From Cryptomeria japonica (lineage: Eukaryota > Streptophyta > Pinopsida > Cupressales > Cupressaceae): 64,000 nt of DNA. The stretch is taken from NCBI RefSeq assembly GCF_030272615.1, contig NC_081410.1:287925957-287989956 (forward strand), read 5' to 3'. The notes beneath the pieces were generated by a model. That model did no database searches and had not been told where the DNA came from. It saw only the letters and a program-made list of their open reading frames with translations. Positions 31,819 to 45,160 of this stretch are shown in pieces (position 1 is the stretch's first letter; the number at the start of each line of letters is the position of its first letter). A program made the position numbers and the translations under genes.

Positions 31819-32332
31819 TGATCTAAATTATGGATTTGGATGACAACACCTGAGTGAGAACCTGCGGTATTGTGGATTTGTTTACATGAACAAGGTAAAC
31901 ACAAAATTGAAGCAAGCCAAAAAGTAATCTATTTAATTTGAAAATCCAACATATATCAGTTCATGAGATTTCAAGGGTCACCAAAACCCCTTGAGAATCG
32001 AAACCCAATAGTCACATCTATTTATTTACATAATAAAATCTAAAACTATGAAAATTTTAAAAAACTATATGAATTTTGTCCTAACTTTAACTAAGCATAA
32101 CTTTCTACTCAGGACTCGAAATTATGAGTCGTTTAACTCATTGGAAAGTTCTCCAAGAGCTTAAGAGAATTCCCAAAAGAACGTGCCTACGATAACATTC
32201 TAAGGGATAGGCCAAAGTTTCAAGGGCTGAAAATGCCCCGAAGGCCTTAAAAAATGCCAAATACTAACATATAGAAAAACTAGAAAAAATCTGAAAATAT
32301 TATTTTCAATATTTCAAATTTGCTTATGATCA
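31819..32332 (-). repeat. 3' LTR of Gypsy-3
   Basis: 514 bp, nearly collinear with 36886-37394. On plus it begins TGATCTAAATTATGG and ends ATGATCA. Differences from its partner are scattered substitutions and small indels. Confidence 0.92.
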
Positions 32333-32376
32333 TTAATTCCCCCTTGAAAAGAAATAGGCCCCATTGCATCAACACT

Positions 32377-33866
32377 CTAAATGAGATGAGGAAAATGTAG
32401 TTGAATCTGCTCCCTAGTAAACCACTTTCCTTGTTGAGCAATCGGCCCTGCTCGAACCACTTTGTACATATAGATCTGTTGTTGTTTGAGTGTTTTCACC
32501 ATGGTGTCCACAATCTGATCACATTTGAATGGAGAAGCTGCATATGGATTCAATTCTATAGTGGAAATTATTTCTACAACATCTAATAGTGGAGAAAAAT
32601 ATGGCTTCAAGTGTTCGAAATTGAAGACTGGATGAAGACCCAAAAATGGGGGTAAATTAAGCTCAAAAGCATTTTCACCAACTTGCTTGATGATTGTGCA
32701 TGTCCCATAGCATAGAGGACGAAGCTTCCTATTGGGACCCTGCAATCATTCCTTCTGGATATGCAACCACACCTTGTCCTCGACTTAAAAATTATGAGTA
32801 TGATGCTCATCATGTCTCTCCTTATATTTCTTATTGGTATGCTCCAAGATTTCATGAACTTCTTGTTGTAGATGATGAATTCTATCAATGAACCGGGCTG
32901 CCTTATCTTCCTCCTTACCAGCACGTGGAACAAGATCGGGTTGAATAAGTGGTATGGCAACATCCATGGGTGCAAGTGACTGATAACCAAGACAAACCTC
33001 AAATGGGTTGTGATCAATCGAACTGTGAATTGCCCTGTTGTAGCTATGTTCAACATACGGAAGACTTTCATCCCATGTGCGGGTATGTTTAGAGTGATAC
33101 ATGCGTAGGATGTGAATGATCATCTGATTCACTACCTGTGTTTGGCCATCTGTTTGAGGATGGAAAGCAGTGGAATTTATTAATTTTGTGTCCATCTTTT
33201 CCCATAATGTAGACCAGAACTTACTAAGAAACCTGTTGTCCCTATCTGAGATAATGGTATTCGACAGACCAAAATGAACCCAAATGTGTTCAAAGAAAAG
33301 CTTTGCAGTGTCCTCTACAGAAATCGATATTTTTACAAGCCACTATAACTGCCATTTTTGAGAACCTATCTACCACAACATATAGACAATTGTGGCCTCT
33401 TTTGGTGGTAGGAAGACTAGACATAAATTCCATAGAAACTGAATTCCAAGGTTTTTTCAGGAACAAGGAGAGGTGAATACAGTCCAAGTTTACGATTGGC
33501 AAGCTTAGCAATAGCACATGTGGTACAAGCTTGAATATATTAAATGACATCATTTCTCAACTTTGGCCAATAAAAATACCTCTGAAGTATAGCAGTAGTC
33601 TTACCTATGCCAAAATGACTAGCAACCTTACTATAGTGAGCTTCCCATATCATCTTTTTGTGTTCTGCATTGGGCACACAGATTTGGCCAAGGTGACAAA
33701 GCATTCCATCTTGCAAATAGAATTCATTCACTTGACGTCTCTTCACTAATTGATTATAAACATTTGCAAATTCAACATCATTCTCATACAAGCAAGCCCA
33801 AGATTTAGTTTGATGACCACATGAGTCCAATACCATACTCATAGCTACAATCAGAGGCCTGCTCAA
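32377..33866 (-). pseudogene. Gypsy-3 integrase
   Basis: The enzyme inserts element DNA into chromosomes. 33866-33540 has the H2C2 zinc-binding region (LCHLGQICVPNAEHKKMIWE then AHYSKVASHFGIGKT) and YFYWPKLRNDV. 33553-33290 has PWNSVSMEFMSSLP and VVVDRFSKMA of the catalytic core. 33195-32785 continues with FHPQTDGQTQVVNQ and the C-terminal part of the core. 32745-32377 has KLRPLCYGTCTIIKQVGENA followed by FELNLP, a GPY/F-type module. Breaks between these pieces (about 33540, 33290-33196, 32785-32745) show frameshifts and stops. Confidence 0.9.
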
Positions 33867-35411
33867 ACAGTATGCTACTTTGTTAGCTCTTCCCTTCTTG
33901 TGGCGAATATTAAGATGAAATTGTTGAAGATATGATGATGATCAATGATGTCGATCGTTCTGCAACTTCCCTTGTGTTTGCAAAAATTGAAGCGGTTTGT
34001 GGTCTGTGTGGATGATAGTCTGCTTACCCAAAATATAATGTTTTCACTACTTTCAGGCTTGAACAATAGCATGCAGTTCTTTGTCGTAAGTGGCATACCG
34101 ATGCACTATATCAAAAAAATTTTGATTATGATATGCAACTGGGTGACCATGTTGCATGAGGACTGATCTTAGGGCATATTCTGATGCATTGGTTTGTATT
34201 TCAAATGACTGTTGTAGGTCAGGAAGAGATAAAATTGGTGCAAAACATATCCTTCATTTTAACTCCTTGAATGCTTCTTGTTGAGCACCTGTCCATTTAA
34301 ACTTTTCTTGTGTCCCCCCCTGCAATGACTGATTTAGAGGCCAAGACAAATGGGAAAACCCCCAACACAAATCTACAATAAAAGTTTGCCAACCCGAGGA
34401 AACTTCATAACTCTATGAGATTTCTAGGAGATGGCCAGTCCTTAATCACTTGTATCTTCTCCAGATCAACATGAACACCCTCACTGTCAATAACATATCC
34501 TAAGTATCTAATACTCTGCATACCAAAGGAGCACTTTTCTTTATTTGCATAAAGCCCATGATCTTGTAAAGTTGAGAATTTTTTCCACATGTTGTAAATG
34601 TTCCTCCCAAGTTTTGCTGAAGATGAGTATGTCATCCAGATATACCACCACGAAGGAATCAATGAATGGTCTGAGTTTATCATTCATCATTCTCATGAAT
34701 GTCATTGGGGCATTTTTTAGACCAAAAGGCATCACTAGCCATTCAAACAATCCCTCTTTAGATTTGAAGGTTGTCTTCTACACATCAATTGAGTCAATTG
34801 GTACTTGATGGTAATCCTGATTTCAAATCAATTTTTGTGAAGAATTGGGCCCATCTAAGTTGGTCCAAGTGGTCATCTATCCGGGGAAGTGGATACCTAT
34901 TTTTGATTGAAATTTTTTTCAAGGCCCTATAGTCAATGCAAAGTCTCCAAATTCCATCCTTTTTCTTTACCAAAACAATGGGACTACCATAAGGTAATGC
35001 ACTTGGATGAATATGTCCCTTCTCAATCAATTCTTGTATTTGCCTCTTAATTTCATTATTTTCTAATACTAATCTACGATAGACTAGTTCATTAGGCAAT
35101 GGAGTTCCTGGTATCAAATCAATAGTGTGTCTCACTTGGCAGTGTGTAGGTACCCTAGTTGGTAACTTAAACAGATTCTCATATTTTATCAAAATTTGAT
35201 CCATTGATCTTTTCTGCTGGGTTGTGGTGTTTATGATGGCATGAGAATTATATACTGACTTTCTCTCTACTTCAGAACAAATCATCAATAATATGAATGT
35301 TCCTATTTTGGCAACCAACCTCCTATATTTCTTAGCACTAATCAAAGAGGTAGAGTATGCAGAGCTTACCTCTAGTATTTGGTATTTCTGATCACCTAAT
35401 CTGATTGTCAC
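33867..35411 (-). pseudogene. Gypsy-3 reverse transcriptase and RNase H
   Basis: 35411-34794 carries a linker then [20 protein letters not shown] and [15 protein letters not shown]. 34750-34405 carries [12 protein letters not shown] and the catalytic VYLDDILIF, then YLGYVIDSEGV. The RNase H (34330-33867) is decayed: FKWTGAQQEAFKEL and a few later shreds remain. A shift separates the two RT parts near 34790. It would copy RNA into DNA within the particle; now inactive. Confidence 0.9.
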
Positions 35412-35552
35412 GCTGCGAGGTCTGGACTAATAAACACCATGGCACTGGTACATATATGGTTGTCCTAACAGAACATCACAAACATCTAAAGGAGCCACAT
35501 CACAGATTACCTCATCTTTGAAAGGCTATATAGAGTGTCAAAGGTGACACTG

Positions 35553-35777
35553 CTAGTGCACTTGGATATCTCTCCCTTGACTTACCCATCCCATTGAATA
35601 GGGTTGTGGGTGTGCTATTATTTTTAGATTCAATCTCTTAATAGTCTCTGTTGATATTAGGTTCTTTTGACTTCCACTATCAACAATAAAGTGCAGGGCT
35701 TTTCCTCTGACCCACATCTGTGAGTGGAACAATCTCTCCTCATCCTCTCGGGGCAATATCTTTGTATTAGCTACCAT
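35553..35777 (-). pseudogene. Gypsy-3 aspartic protease
   Basis: LHFIVDSGSQKNLIST contains the D-S-G catalytic triplet of retroelement proteases. The remainder (35552-35412) is frameshifted before the RT linker. Confidence 0.85.
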
Positions 35778-35801
35778 TGCATATGGATCAGCCTCAATGA
35801 C

Positions 35802-36825
35802 CTATTCATGACTTTCTTCTGTGCAAGATTCTGCCACCTTAGGTTCTACCTTGTCCTCATGCATCTCCATCATTAAAATTTGTATGGTTCTGCAATATTT
35901 TGTCTTATGAGAGGGACTCTTATGGAATTGACACCACATACCATTCTCTTGTGTCTTATTCATACCCCATGCATTTTTCATTGGTGAATTGGGAGAAGAT
36001 TCCTTGTAGGTTTGTTTCCATTTAGTTTTGCCACCTTCACCCTTCCATCTTGTTGTTTGTGAAGTTATCCCTCCTTCCTTTCTGTTTGAATTTCTCCTCA
36101 ATTTTTGTAGAAAATTTATATGCACTAGGTAGAGTCTCTATGTTCAGGAATTCCATTTCGGTTTGGATATACCTATGAAGTCCACACTGATATTTCAAAA
36201 CTCAGTGCTTTTCACAATCTTTGATGCCAAGCTTTGTTGCTAAAGCATGAAATATATTAATATGTTCTTGAATAGTTTGGTCCTTTTTATGTCGAGGAAA
36301 TTGCCATTGCATATATTTTTGTTCTTATATATCTATAGGAAAGTATTCTTCCTTTATGTGCTCCATGAATTCTCCCCATGTGGGTTTTTGATCAAAAATA
36401 AAAGTACTACCAGTTTCTGTTGCCTTGAATGCTAACTTCGCTTCCCACAAATATTTCACATGATTTTCATCTTTGAGAAGAGCGAAATTTATTTTCTCTT
36501 CATCTGAGAATTGGTTGACAGAGAAATACCTTTCCAGTTTTGAAACCCAATCATCAACAACATCTGCATCAATCTTTCCTTGAAATGTGGGTATATCAAA
36601 ATTCACTTGCACCTTGAATGGTGTATACCCTATGAATGGTGGGTTTTCTTGTGACCCATGACTTTCCAACATTTTCTTGAATTGCTCCATCATTTCTTCA
36701 TGTTGTTTTGTTAATGCATCTGGAACCAACGCTTTAATGTCATTGTCGGTTTGCAACTTAGCCATCTGCGATCGTGTGCATCTCAAAGGAAGGTATTCTG
36801 AAGGATTCCTTGTCTCCAACCCCAA
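35802..36825 (-). pseudogene. Gypsy-3 gag
   Basis: An ATG at 36825, 48 bases after the PBS, opens a 166-codon frame. It has a short N-terminal part, then VNFDIPTFQGKIDADVVDDW and WVSKLERYFSVNQFSDEEKI, the plant Gypsy gag core. After a stop at 36325 the frame continues, shifted, to 35802. It ends with a knuckle of the form WCQFHKSPSHKTKYC (C-x2-H-x4-H-x4-C). Stops make it non-functional. Confidence 0.88.
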
Positions 36826-36872
36826 TATTTGATATGTTGATCACATGTGATATGACATATAGGATTGAAATT

Positions 36873-36884
36873 TCTCTGATACCA
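36873..36884 (-). other. Primer-binding site of Gypsy-3
   Basis: The minus strand reads TGGTATCAGAGA one base after the LTR end; it matches the iMet-type PBS in 11 of 12 positions. Confidence 0.88.
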
Positions 36885-36885
36885 C

Positions 36886-37394
36886 TGATCTGAATTATGG
36901 ATTTGGATGACAACACCTAAGTGAGAACCTGCGGTATTATGGATTTGTTTACACGAGCAAGGTAAACATAGAATTGAACCAAGCCAAAAAGTAATCTATT
37001 CAATTCAAAAATTCAACATATAATTAGTTCATGAGATTCCAAGGGTCACCAAAACCCCTTGAGAATCGAAACCCAACAATCACATCTGTTTATTTACATA
37101 ATAAAATCTAAAACTATGAAAATTTCAAAAAAACTATATGAAATTTTGTTCTAACTTTAACTAAGCATAGATTTCTACTCAGGACTCAAAATAACGAGTT
37201 GTTTAACTCGTTGGAAATGTCTCCAAGAGCTTAAGGTGAGGTCCCAAAATAACATGCCTATGGCAATGTTCTAAGGGACAAGCCAAAGTTTCAAGGGCTA
37301 AAAATGCCCCGAAGGCCTTCAAAAACACCAAATACTAACATATAGAAAAAATATGAAAATATTATTTTCAATATTTCAAATTTTCTTTTGATCA
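36886..37394 (-). repeat. 5' LTR of Gypsy-3
   Basis: 509 bp, TGATCTGAATT on plus to TTGATCA; partner of 31819-32332. Confidence 0.92.
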
Positions 37395-37639
37395 AGCTTG
37401 GATTTGGGATTGCACTTCATCGAATTTCATTGTCCATTTTCTACTATTACCAAGTTAGAGGGTTTATCCTTCTTTGCAATTATTTTCAAAAAGCTTGTTT
37501 GGAAAAAGATTGTTTGCGGGAAATTTTGGGATGCTGAGAAATTTAAATAAATCAATTATAAATGTGTTGATTGGGATTATTGTATTATTTGGTTTAAATT
37601 TTTGGAAATGCTTGATGTGAATTTTTGGGCATTTAGGAG

Positions 37640-38030
37640 TTGTTGGTGTCACAAAAACGTTGTTTAGTTCATTATGTGTTCTGCAATATTTGTTGTATGT
37701 GTGACATAACCATGTGTAAGCATCATAGTGTCGCAAAAATGTTGTTTAGTTTGTTATGTATTCTGCAATAATTGGTGTATGTGCAGAAAAACCTTGTGTA
37801 AGCATCACAGTATGTGTGATAGAACCCTGTGTAAGCATCACAATGTCATGAAAGCATTGTTTAGCCCATTTTGTGTTCTGCAGTAATTGTTGTATGCGCA
37901 ACAAAACCCTCTATGAGCGTCGCAGTGTTGTGAATATGTTGTTTGACCTACTAGATGTTTTGTAGTAACTATTATATGCACGACAAAACCCTATGAATGT
38001 GTTGCACAGTGTCGTAAACACATTTTTTTA
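37640..38030 (+). repeat. Tandem repeat of about 85 bp in LARD 5' LTR
   Basis: About five units, each with GTGTCGTGAAAACATTGTTTAG, (A)TTATGTGTTCTGCAGTAATT and GCGACAAAACCCTGTGTAAGC-like blocks. The counterpart in the other LTR is at 60640-61135 with about six units, so copy number changed after insertion. Confidence 0.8.
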
Positions 38031-41000
38031 TTTTGTACTACTATTTTAGCTTTTGAGTCACATTTTTTGGTCTATTTTTCATATCAGAGGCTTGTATTGA
38101 GGTTTCCTGACGTTTTCCAGTATTGAGTATTTTCAGATCTAGTTATTTATATGCATTTTGTGCTCCAGTAAGTATTTTGCACTTGTTTGTTGAGGTTTGC
38201 AAAGTTTATCCAACAAGATGTATGCATTCCTTGTTGTTGAGGATGGGTATATGCAGCTCCAGTGAGAGGTTATATTGTGCCTCATTGTTCAGGACTATGG
38301 GATCTCATTGGATTCACATTCTTGCCCTATTTATGTATTTATATCTTCTTGAGGCTCTCTTTATTGTTGTATTATGATTCTTTGAGCTTTGTTGTTGAGT
38401 TTTCATGTTGTTATTGTGATGCATCTTGTTATGTATTTACCCGATGGATTTGGTCCATGGTAGGGAGAGTGGGCTATTGCATGTGTGGACCAAGGTCTTG
38501 AGCATTAGGCCTCTAGGAGGGGGTCTAGATTTGATAGAACCACATGAAGGGTTTTCCTGTAATTGCAAGTGATAATCTTAATAATTGATTAGTGGGTTTG
38601 GGTATTTAGGAATTCACTAAATAAGATAATAATTGGTTTTGTAACCCACCTCATAGCCCTTGAGGGATACTCAAGGTGAGCTTGGGAAGACCGGTGGAGT
38701 GGTAAACCAATCTCCTTTGAGTGGCTCCAAGGTTGAGATGGTTCTACATGTCTATCAAGGTGAGGATTGGCCCCTTCTATTGTGAGGATAGCATGTGATG
38801 ACATTCTTTCCCTACATGTGTCCATTATCCATATACCCTTGTTATTTATGCCTCTGGAAGTTTTGATTCTTTGAGATTAGCCTTGTGATTAATTTTGATG
38901 TTGTATTCTTATGTTGGAGTCTTGTGATGTCATGTTGTATCCTATGGTTGTTAGGTGTTAGCTTAGGTCTTGAGTGTGTTGGAGCCTTATGTCATCTCCT
39001 AGCAGAGGGGGTGGTTTCTATTAGGTTCAACATGGTCGGGTGGTTTGATGCCTTCTTCCATTTGGATATTCCTCTTTGATGTTAGCGTGCATGGATTGGA
39101 TTTTCATTATGTGATATTCTTTGGGGCAGATTTCTATGTATTTGGATTAGAAAGCAACGTATCATGATGGTTTGTATATGTAAAAGAAATTATGTATTCT
39201 TGAGACATGTGTCTTCATGCATTTGTAAATATAATTGAAAATAAATATGAGATAGTAGTTTAGGAGTAGTCCTCATTGTACATTCATTGATGTAATGGTT
39301 ATTTATTATGTAATGTTAGATTATGAGTTCTATGTGGATAAGAAAGAGTTAGTATGTACGCATTTGTATTGTATTGAAATTATAATATGGGATTGTATGT
39401 ATAATCTTATGGAAATTATGTAGTTGTTGTGATAGATCTTGTTTAAGAAATGGAAGTTATCTAGATGAAATGGATTATGTTAAATAGGTAAATGATCTAG
39501 TTATCTTAGAGATGTAATGAAACTTGAAAGAATAATCTAGTCCTATAGAAGAGAATGGTTATACAAACTATGATTCTTTTATGATGAATGAAAGAATGGA
39601 TATTAGGAGTATTTGATTTGGTAGTTTCTAAAAGAATATAAAGAGTATGCTAAGTGACTAAGTTATACAAATGTGTTAAGGATTTATTATAGTTGTATGG
39701 AAAGTAAATGGATAGATGGATAATAGAATATTATGTTCTAAGATGTATTTATGATGTGTTAGGATTTTGTCAAGTAATGACGTTGAGATACCCTAGGGAA
39801 TGGATTTGCATTGTATGAGTTTATATAGAGATTATGTTAATGATTAAATGGTCATTTTGCTTGTGTAATATGAATCTATGGATATGTCCATGTTGATTTA
39901 TGCATTCATGTAAATTATTAATGGTGCATTGATGAATATTGGTAGTAATGTTGCATTAATGGAATGTTAAAAATAGTATAGAAGTGATAGTTACCTTTCA
40001 AAAAAAATTATCTCCTTTTGTTAGTAGATTTTGGTTTATTTCTCTAGGTTATTTTGGTAGATATTACATCTAGTTTCAAAGCCCATGTTGTAAACACTAG
40101 GATCTTTAGTTAAGGTTGTTGCTCCTAGTCTTGTGTAGTGTGCTATAATATTCTCTTTTAGTTTAGTTGATTCTTTGAGATTTGTGTTGGAAAATGTCAT
40201 TGGAACCATGGAGATCTTATATTCTTATGCTTTGTGTTTTCTCCCTAATCCTTTCTAGAAACCATACTTGTGTTCAATATGTGTATTCATTTCTTATGCA
40301 CGCTTCCTAGATGTGAGTGATTACTATATGATTCTATGCGGTCTTTCTTGCTTTGTAATTTCTAGTGCTTACCTAAATATTAGAGGTTGTTTTCCCTATA
40401 TAAATAATTATGCTATAGAATGAGAGAAAATTGTGTGTGTTCTCTTAACTAATTATCTTGTTACGTTGATTTTGTTATGAATTATAAGATGAAGTGTTTT
40501 TATTATGCATATAATAATGATTTAGTGAAGATCATGATGTGAAATTGAAGAACTTGTATGGATGCACCTATATATAAAAAATAGTAGCTTAATGATTCCC
40601 TTGTATTTCATTTATTCTCCTATGTAAAATGTAAGGAAATTAACTAGTGAAGTATGTGTACCAAATAGAGCTATCGGGTGTTTATATATGTGTGTGATTC
40701 TGCATTTAAGAAAAGATTGTTTGAGTAAATCATATCTTTCGATAAGGACTTGAGATTTATAGTTGCATTTGTAATGTTAGGAGACCATATGGGAGGTTGA
40801 ATTTGCATACTTAGAAAATGATGTAAATAGCTGTATGGTATGATAAATATAGCATATTTAGGAAAATCAAACTATCCTTGCATAATTCTTGTGTGCATAT
40901 ATTTATTGTTTGACAGTTCTTTTCTCCCTCTTCTCCATCCATTTGAGTATATGATTCAAGGTGCTTAAGAAGTTTATTGATGCTAAATAGGAATTTTTGA

Positions 41001-41623
41001 ATAATAATAGAGGAGTATTATTTTCTAAACCTTAAAAAGAAAAGTTTGGATGGGATAAAATTTTCCTTGAAGACTAAGATTTATGCATTGCATCCATGAT
41101 TTTCATTTAAAAGAAGAGTTAGTTAAATGGAATATCTCTTGTAGGAATAATGTTGAAAGCTTAACGAAATAGTAGGCTAAAAGACCATATTATAGTATAC
41201 ATGTCGAATGAAGTAATATTGGTGCATTGCATGTATAGTATAGGCAAATTTTGAAATTGTATCATTATATCTTTACTTGGTTTGGTAAGATAAAATTCTT
41301 ATATTTGTGAAGGAGTTGTGTGGTTTTGATGAAATGTATTGCTTGATTGAATGGATAGATTAAAAAAGATGCTACCTCCTTACCTTGTTCAAATTTTAGG
41401 GAAGTTCTTTCTCAATGAAATTCATTAGGATGGAATGATAATGGATTTTATGACATTGCAATATGTTCCTTAATGACAATTTTCTTTGAATTACTCAGAA
41501 TATTTAGTGTAAAAAAGAATATAGTTAAGGGCTAATGGGAGATGAGTTGAATAGAATAATGTATGTATGAATGTATTTGAAATTATGTGAAATTAAATGT
41601 AAATGAAATAAGTGGTTGAAAGT

Positions 41624-43127
41624 TGTTAATATTAGAGGATCCAGTTAATAATGATAGGGGTGAATCAGTATTAACAATAATTTCAAACTTAAAACTTGAA
41701 CTTGCAAACTTTACCAAATCAATCATAAACTAGTAATAAAACTCTTTATCATTACCAGTAATCACTGAGAACCAACTGTTAAATTGGTTTATCAGAACCA
41801 CTCATTAAGTGTTCATAACCATGCATAAACTAAAAGTAAAGCATAACAGCACATAAAAACATTCACCATATGAATACCATGTTTTTCACGTGGAAACCCA
41901 AATAAGGAAAAACCACGGTGGGAATTGGTACCCACAAAAATTGTGCACTCTTTCAGTTCCCGCCCTATTAGGAGCCTAGCCCTGTTAGAAGCTTACAAAG
42001 ATCCCCTATTAGGAGTAGACCTATCACCTGGTTAAGGGATTTAGATGATGAGCCCTATTAGGAGCTTTTACCTGTTAGGATCAACCTTGCAAGGGGATTT
42101 AACACTCAGATATTGAGCTACCCGGCTAAGGGATTTACAATGCAAGGATTGTTAGGACCTACCCGGTTAAGGTATTTTGACTGTTGTAATTGTTAGAGAA
42201 CAACAGTGACTGATATGGGTATATCACTTAAATTCTTGCTTGATCAGATCCAATTCTTGCTCCAAATCTTCTATACTCTTGTAGATCACATACTCTAGTT
42301 CGGCTTCACACTCTTCTCAAAACTATCGACACTACAAACATCAACTATACTTACATAAATAACCTTTCAACTTAGTCAGTTACAAAACCCTAAGACTTAC
42401 AACATAGATCATCACAACTCTTTACAAGTCATTACAGATCATCATTGATCATCATATGGATCATTACAATCAATTAAAAATCAATTACAACCATTGAATG
42501 ATCATTGTATCTCGATCTAATACAAAGTCAAACCCTTAGAACACTTCACTAAGCACTTTGCATATTCCCAATAAATTCTCTCTCCAAACATGCCAAAACA
42601 TCATTCAAACACTTCACGTGGTTTGTGCCACATCACCTCCAACATTTGAACTTGATTTAGATCATTGCCAAACCAAAAATCATTACCGGTTATTAGAATT
42701 CTTTGTCGGTCCTTAAATGCTTCTTAAACCCTACCAAAAATACAATAGAAATCATAAACATGATTTTTGATAACCAAAACATGATGCGGTTCTAGTTAGA
42801 TACATATTACAATGACACAAACTCACATTCCAAACCACAACACTTCAATCATCACCAATCTCTAGATCTAATCAAAACATTTCCTCATTTACTGGTTAAG
42901 ATCCTAATTCCTAGTTTACTGTTCTTTACCAGTAAGCTTTTTCCAGTAGACCAAAAAGACTTAGATGACAAAATACAACATAGTAAACATCAATTGCCAT
43001 CAATGACAACACAAATAACTGATCAGAGTCATCCAATCATGCCATCTCAATCTCTTCATCACAAACAGTCCTCTATCAGTTCAATCATCATTCTTCATCT
43101 GCATCAGTTATGCCAATCATGCCAACA
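41624..43127 (-). repeat. 3' LTR of Copia-4
   Basis: 1504 bp, closely collinear with the 5' LTR. Inside, a stretch at about 41960-42190 repeats words such as CCTATTAGGAG, CCTGTTAGGA and CCCGGTTAAGGGATTTA several times. The end next to the internal domain is GCCAACA. Confidence 0.93.
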
Positions 43128-43534
43128 TTATCCCCCTTTGGCATTGATGGCAACACCAACATATTCAACTAAAATCATGTTGCTTAGTTCTAGAACTTTC
43201 TCTGCTACACTTCACCCTTTTGACAGTTCTTCTCTTCTCTTCTTCATTTCTTCTCCCCCTTTCTATTACACATCTTCTCCTCCTCAGGGTAATATATTTC
43301 TTCTCCCCCTTTGACAACAATGCCAAAGGTGAATATGCATCACCGGTCATCATATTTTCTTCTGTCATCTTCAACATCTCTATAAATCCAATCTAAGTTG
43401 TCCGCCCTACGGAGTAGCCACAATTTCATCAATCCACCATGAAAAATATTCATTAAGCCCACTAGATTGATGCATCTCCTACATCTTAGTTCTTCTTATG
43501 TAGGGTTTTGACCCCTAATTTACCTCTAAGGTAC
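43128..43534 (-). other. Copia-4 3' tail with repeated polypurine tracts
   Basis: On the minus strand there are at least three AAAGGGGGAGAA-like tracts between the RNase H stop and the 3' LTR; only the last abuts the LTR. No coding sequence. Confidence 0.65.
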
Positions 43535-45034
43535 TCAAAGGTAGTTTTCAGCAATGGTTTTGTGAAAAATGTTTGCTAGCTGCTCTTTGCTTGTCACATA
43601 CTCCATCTTGACTTGTCTTTCCTGTACTCTCCCCCTTAGAAAGAGATATTTCAATTCTATGTTCTTTGTCCTTGTATGTAACACAGGATTTTTCAAAATA
43701 TTAATTGCTCTTGTATTGTCACAATAAATAGTTACTGGTTCAGACATATCAAGTTTAAAACCTTCTAAGACATGTATCATCCAGATTGTCTGCATGCAAT
43801 TAATTGATGTTGCAACATACTATGCCTTTGTTGTTGACTGTGATACACATGTTTGTTTCTTACTTATCCAAGCAACCAATCTACCTCCAAGAAGAAAATC
43901 TCCATCAGTAGTGCTTTTTCGGTTATCAATGTTGCCTACCCAATCTATATCAGTTACACTTCCAAAAAAAAATATTTTTATAAGGATACCATAAGCCATA
44001 ATCTATTGTACCTTTCAAATACCATAATATCCTTTTCACCACTACTAAGCAAGTCTCCTTGGGATCCTTCTAAAATCTAGCAACCAAACCAACAACATGT
44101 GCAATATCAGGCCTACTGTGAACAACATAATGCAACTTACCAATCATGGACCTTTATTCTTTTTCATCAACAGAGGGTGAGTCATCTTGTTTAGAAAATT
44201 TACAACCTATCACCATCAGAATACCAACCGGTTTACAGTTCTCATGCCAAATGTTTTCAACACTTCCTTTACATACTTACTCTAATAGATAAATATTCCA
44301 CCATCCAATTGCTAGACCTGCAACCTAATGAAAAAATTAATCTCACCAATAAGAGAAATCTCAAATTATTTCCTCATCTCTTCAGAAAATGCCATACATA
44401 AATCATCATCACCTCTAAAAATTATATCATCTACAAATACTTCAGCTATCATCACTCTATCTCCATCAGTCTTAAGATGTATGTTACTGTCATCACTAGT
44501 ACATTGGAATCCTATCTTGATCAAGTGTGCATGCAATCTTTCAAACCATGTTGTCGGTGCCTGATTCAATCCATGTAGTGCCTTATATAACTTGCAAACC
44601 ATATCTTTATCTTTAGACAAAGCCAATCCATCTGGTTTTTCTATGTACACTTCTTCCTCGAGGATGCCATTTAGAAAAGTAGATTTAACATCCATCTGGT
44701 ATACCTTAAAGCCTTTAAATGTAGCATAAGCAAGTAACATTCTTACTCCTTCCAATCTTGCCACCGGTGCAAAGTTTTCTCCATAATCTTATCCTTCTTC
44801 TTGTGCATAGCCTTTGCATACCAACATTGCTTTATTCCTCACAACCTTACCTTCTTCATTCAACTTGTTTTTAAAGACCCATTTAGTGCCAATCATATTC
44901 TTGTCTTCCGGTTTGGGAACAAGTGTCCATGTCTTGTTCTTATCTATCTGATCTAATTCCTCATTCATAGCATTAATCCAATCATCATCCTTCAATGCCT
45001 CTCTTACTATTTTAGGCTCAATAGTAGAAATCAA
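43535..45034 (-). pseudogene. Copia-4 reverse transcriptase and RNase H
   Basis: 45034-44789 reads WINAMNEELDQIDKNKTWTL, then GTKWVFKNKLNEEGKV. After a stop, 44764-44366 reads ARLEGVRMLLAYA, YQMDVKSTFLNGILEEEVYI, LYKALHGLNQAPTTWFERL and the catalytic FVDDIIFRG, all standard for Copia RT. 44365-43796 is decayed. 43795-43535 is the RNase H end: CDNTRAINILKNPVLHTRTK, then MEYVTSKEQLANIFHKT. It would convert element RNA to DNA. Stops and shifts inactivate it. Confidence 0.93.
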
Positions 45035-45160
45035 ACAAGAATTTTCTCTGATTTTCCTTCTTGTTTGTACACCAACATTTTTATCTCCTATAATTTATTT
45101 TTCTGAGTGATTCAATCTAACATATCTTGGTATTACCATTTTTGGTGTTGTACCTTCTAC

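Larger units (their letters stand above)
31819..37394 (-). mobile_element. Gypsy-3: Ty3/Gypsy element with both LTRs and TSD
   Basis: A minus-strand element of 5576 bp with LTRs 36886-37394 (5') and 31819-32332 (3'). It has an iMet PBS and a polypurine tract (CAAGGGGGAATTAA on minus, 32333-32347). The target duplication AGCTT is perfect (31814-31818 and 37395-37399). Order is gag, protease, RT, RNase H, integrase, which is Ty3/Gypsy. Size, short LTRs and a GPY/F-like integrase end suggest a chromovirus (Reina-like); the lineage is inference. All frames are broken. It lies inside the LARD 5' LTR and is therefore younger. Confidence 0.95.
30434..40068 (+). repeat. 5' LTR of the LARD (interrupted by Gypsy-3)
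   Basis: LTR parts are 30434-31818 and 37400-40068. Matching landmarks in the other LTR include CTTGACTCATC near the start, CACCTGGCTTCATAGG (30856 region), a TTTATTTATTATT-rich zone (31080-31620), the tandem repeat (37640-38030), a GGGAGAGTGGGC(T)TATTGCATG block, and the end ATTTTGGTAGATATTACA. No coding sequence: short frames here are by-products. Confidence 0.9.

Noticed and set aside
38123-38501. Hydrophobic plus-strand frames, with a counterpart at 61085-61483
   Set aside because: Present in both LARD LTRs with different frames and breaks; T-rich sequence gives false membrane-like runs.
40069-40083. TCTAGTTTCAAAGCC as a firm LARD primer-binding site
   Set aside because: Position is right, but several mismatches to the iMet form leave it only suggestive; noted under the internal domain instead of as its own feature.
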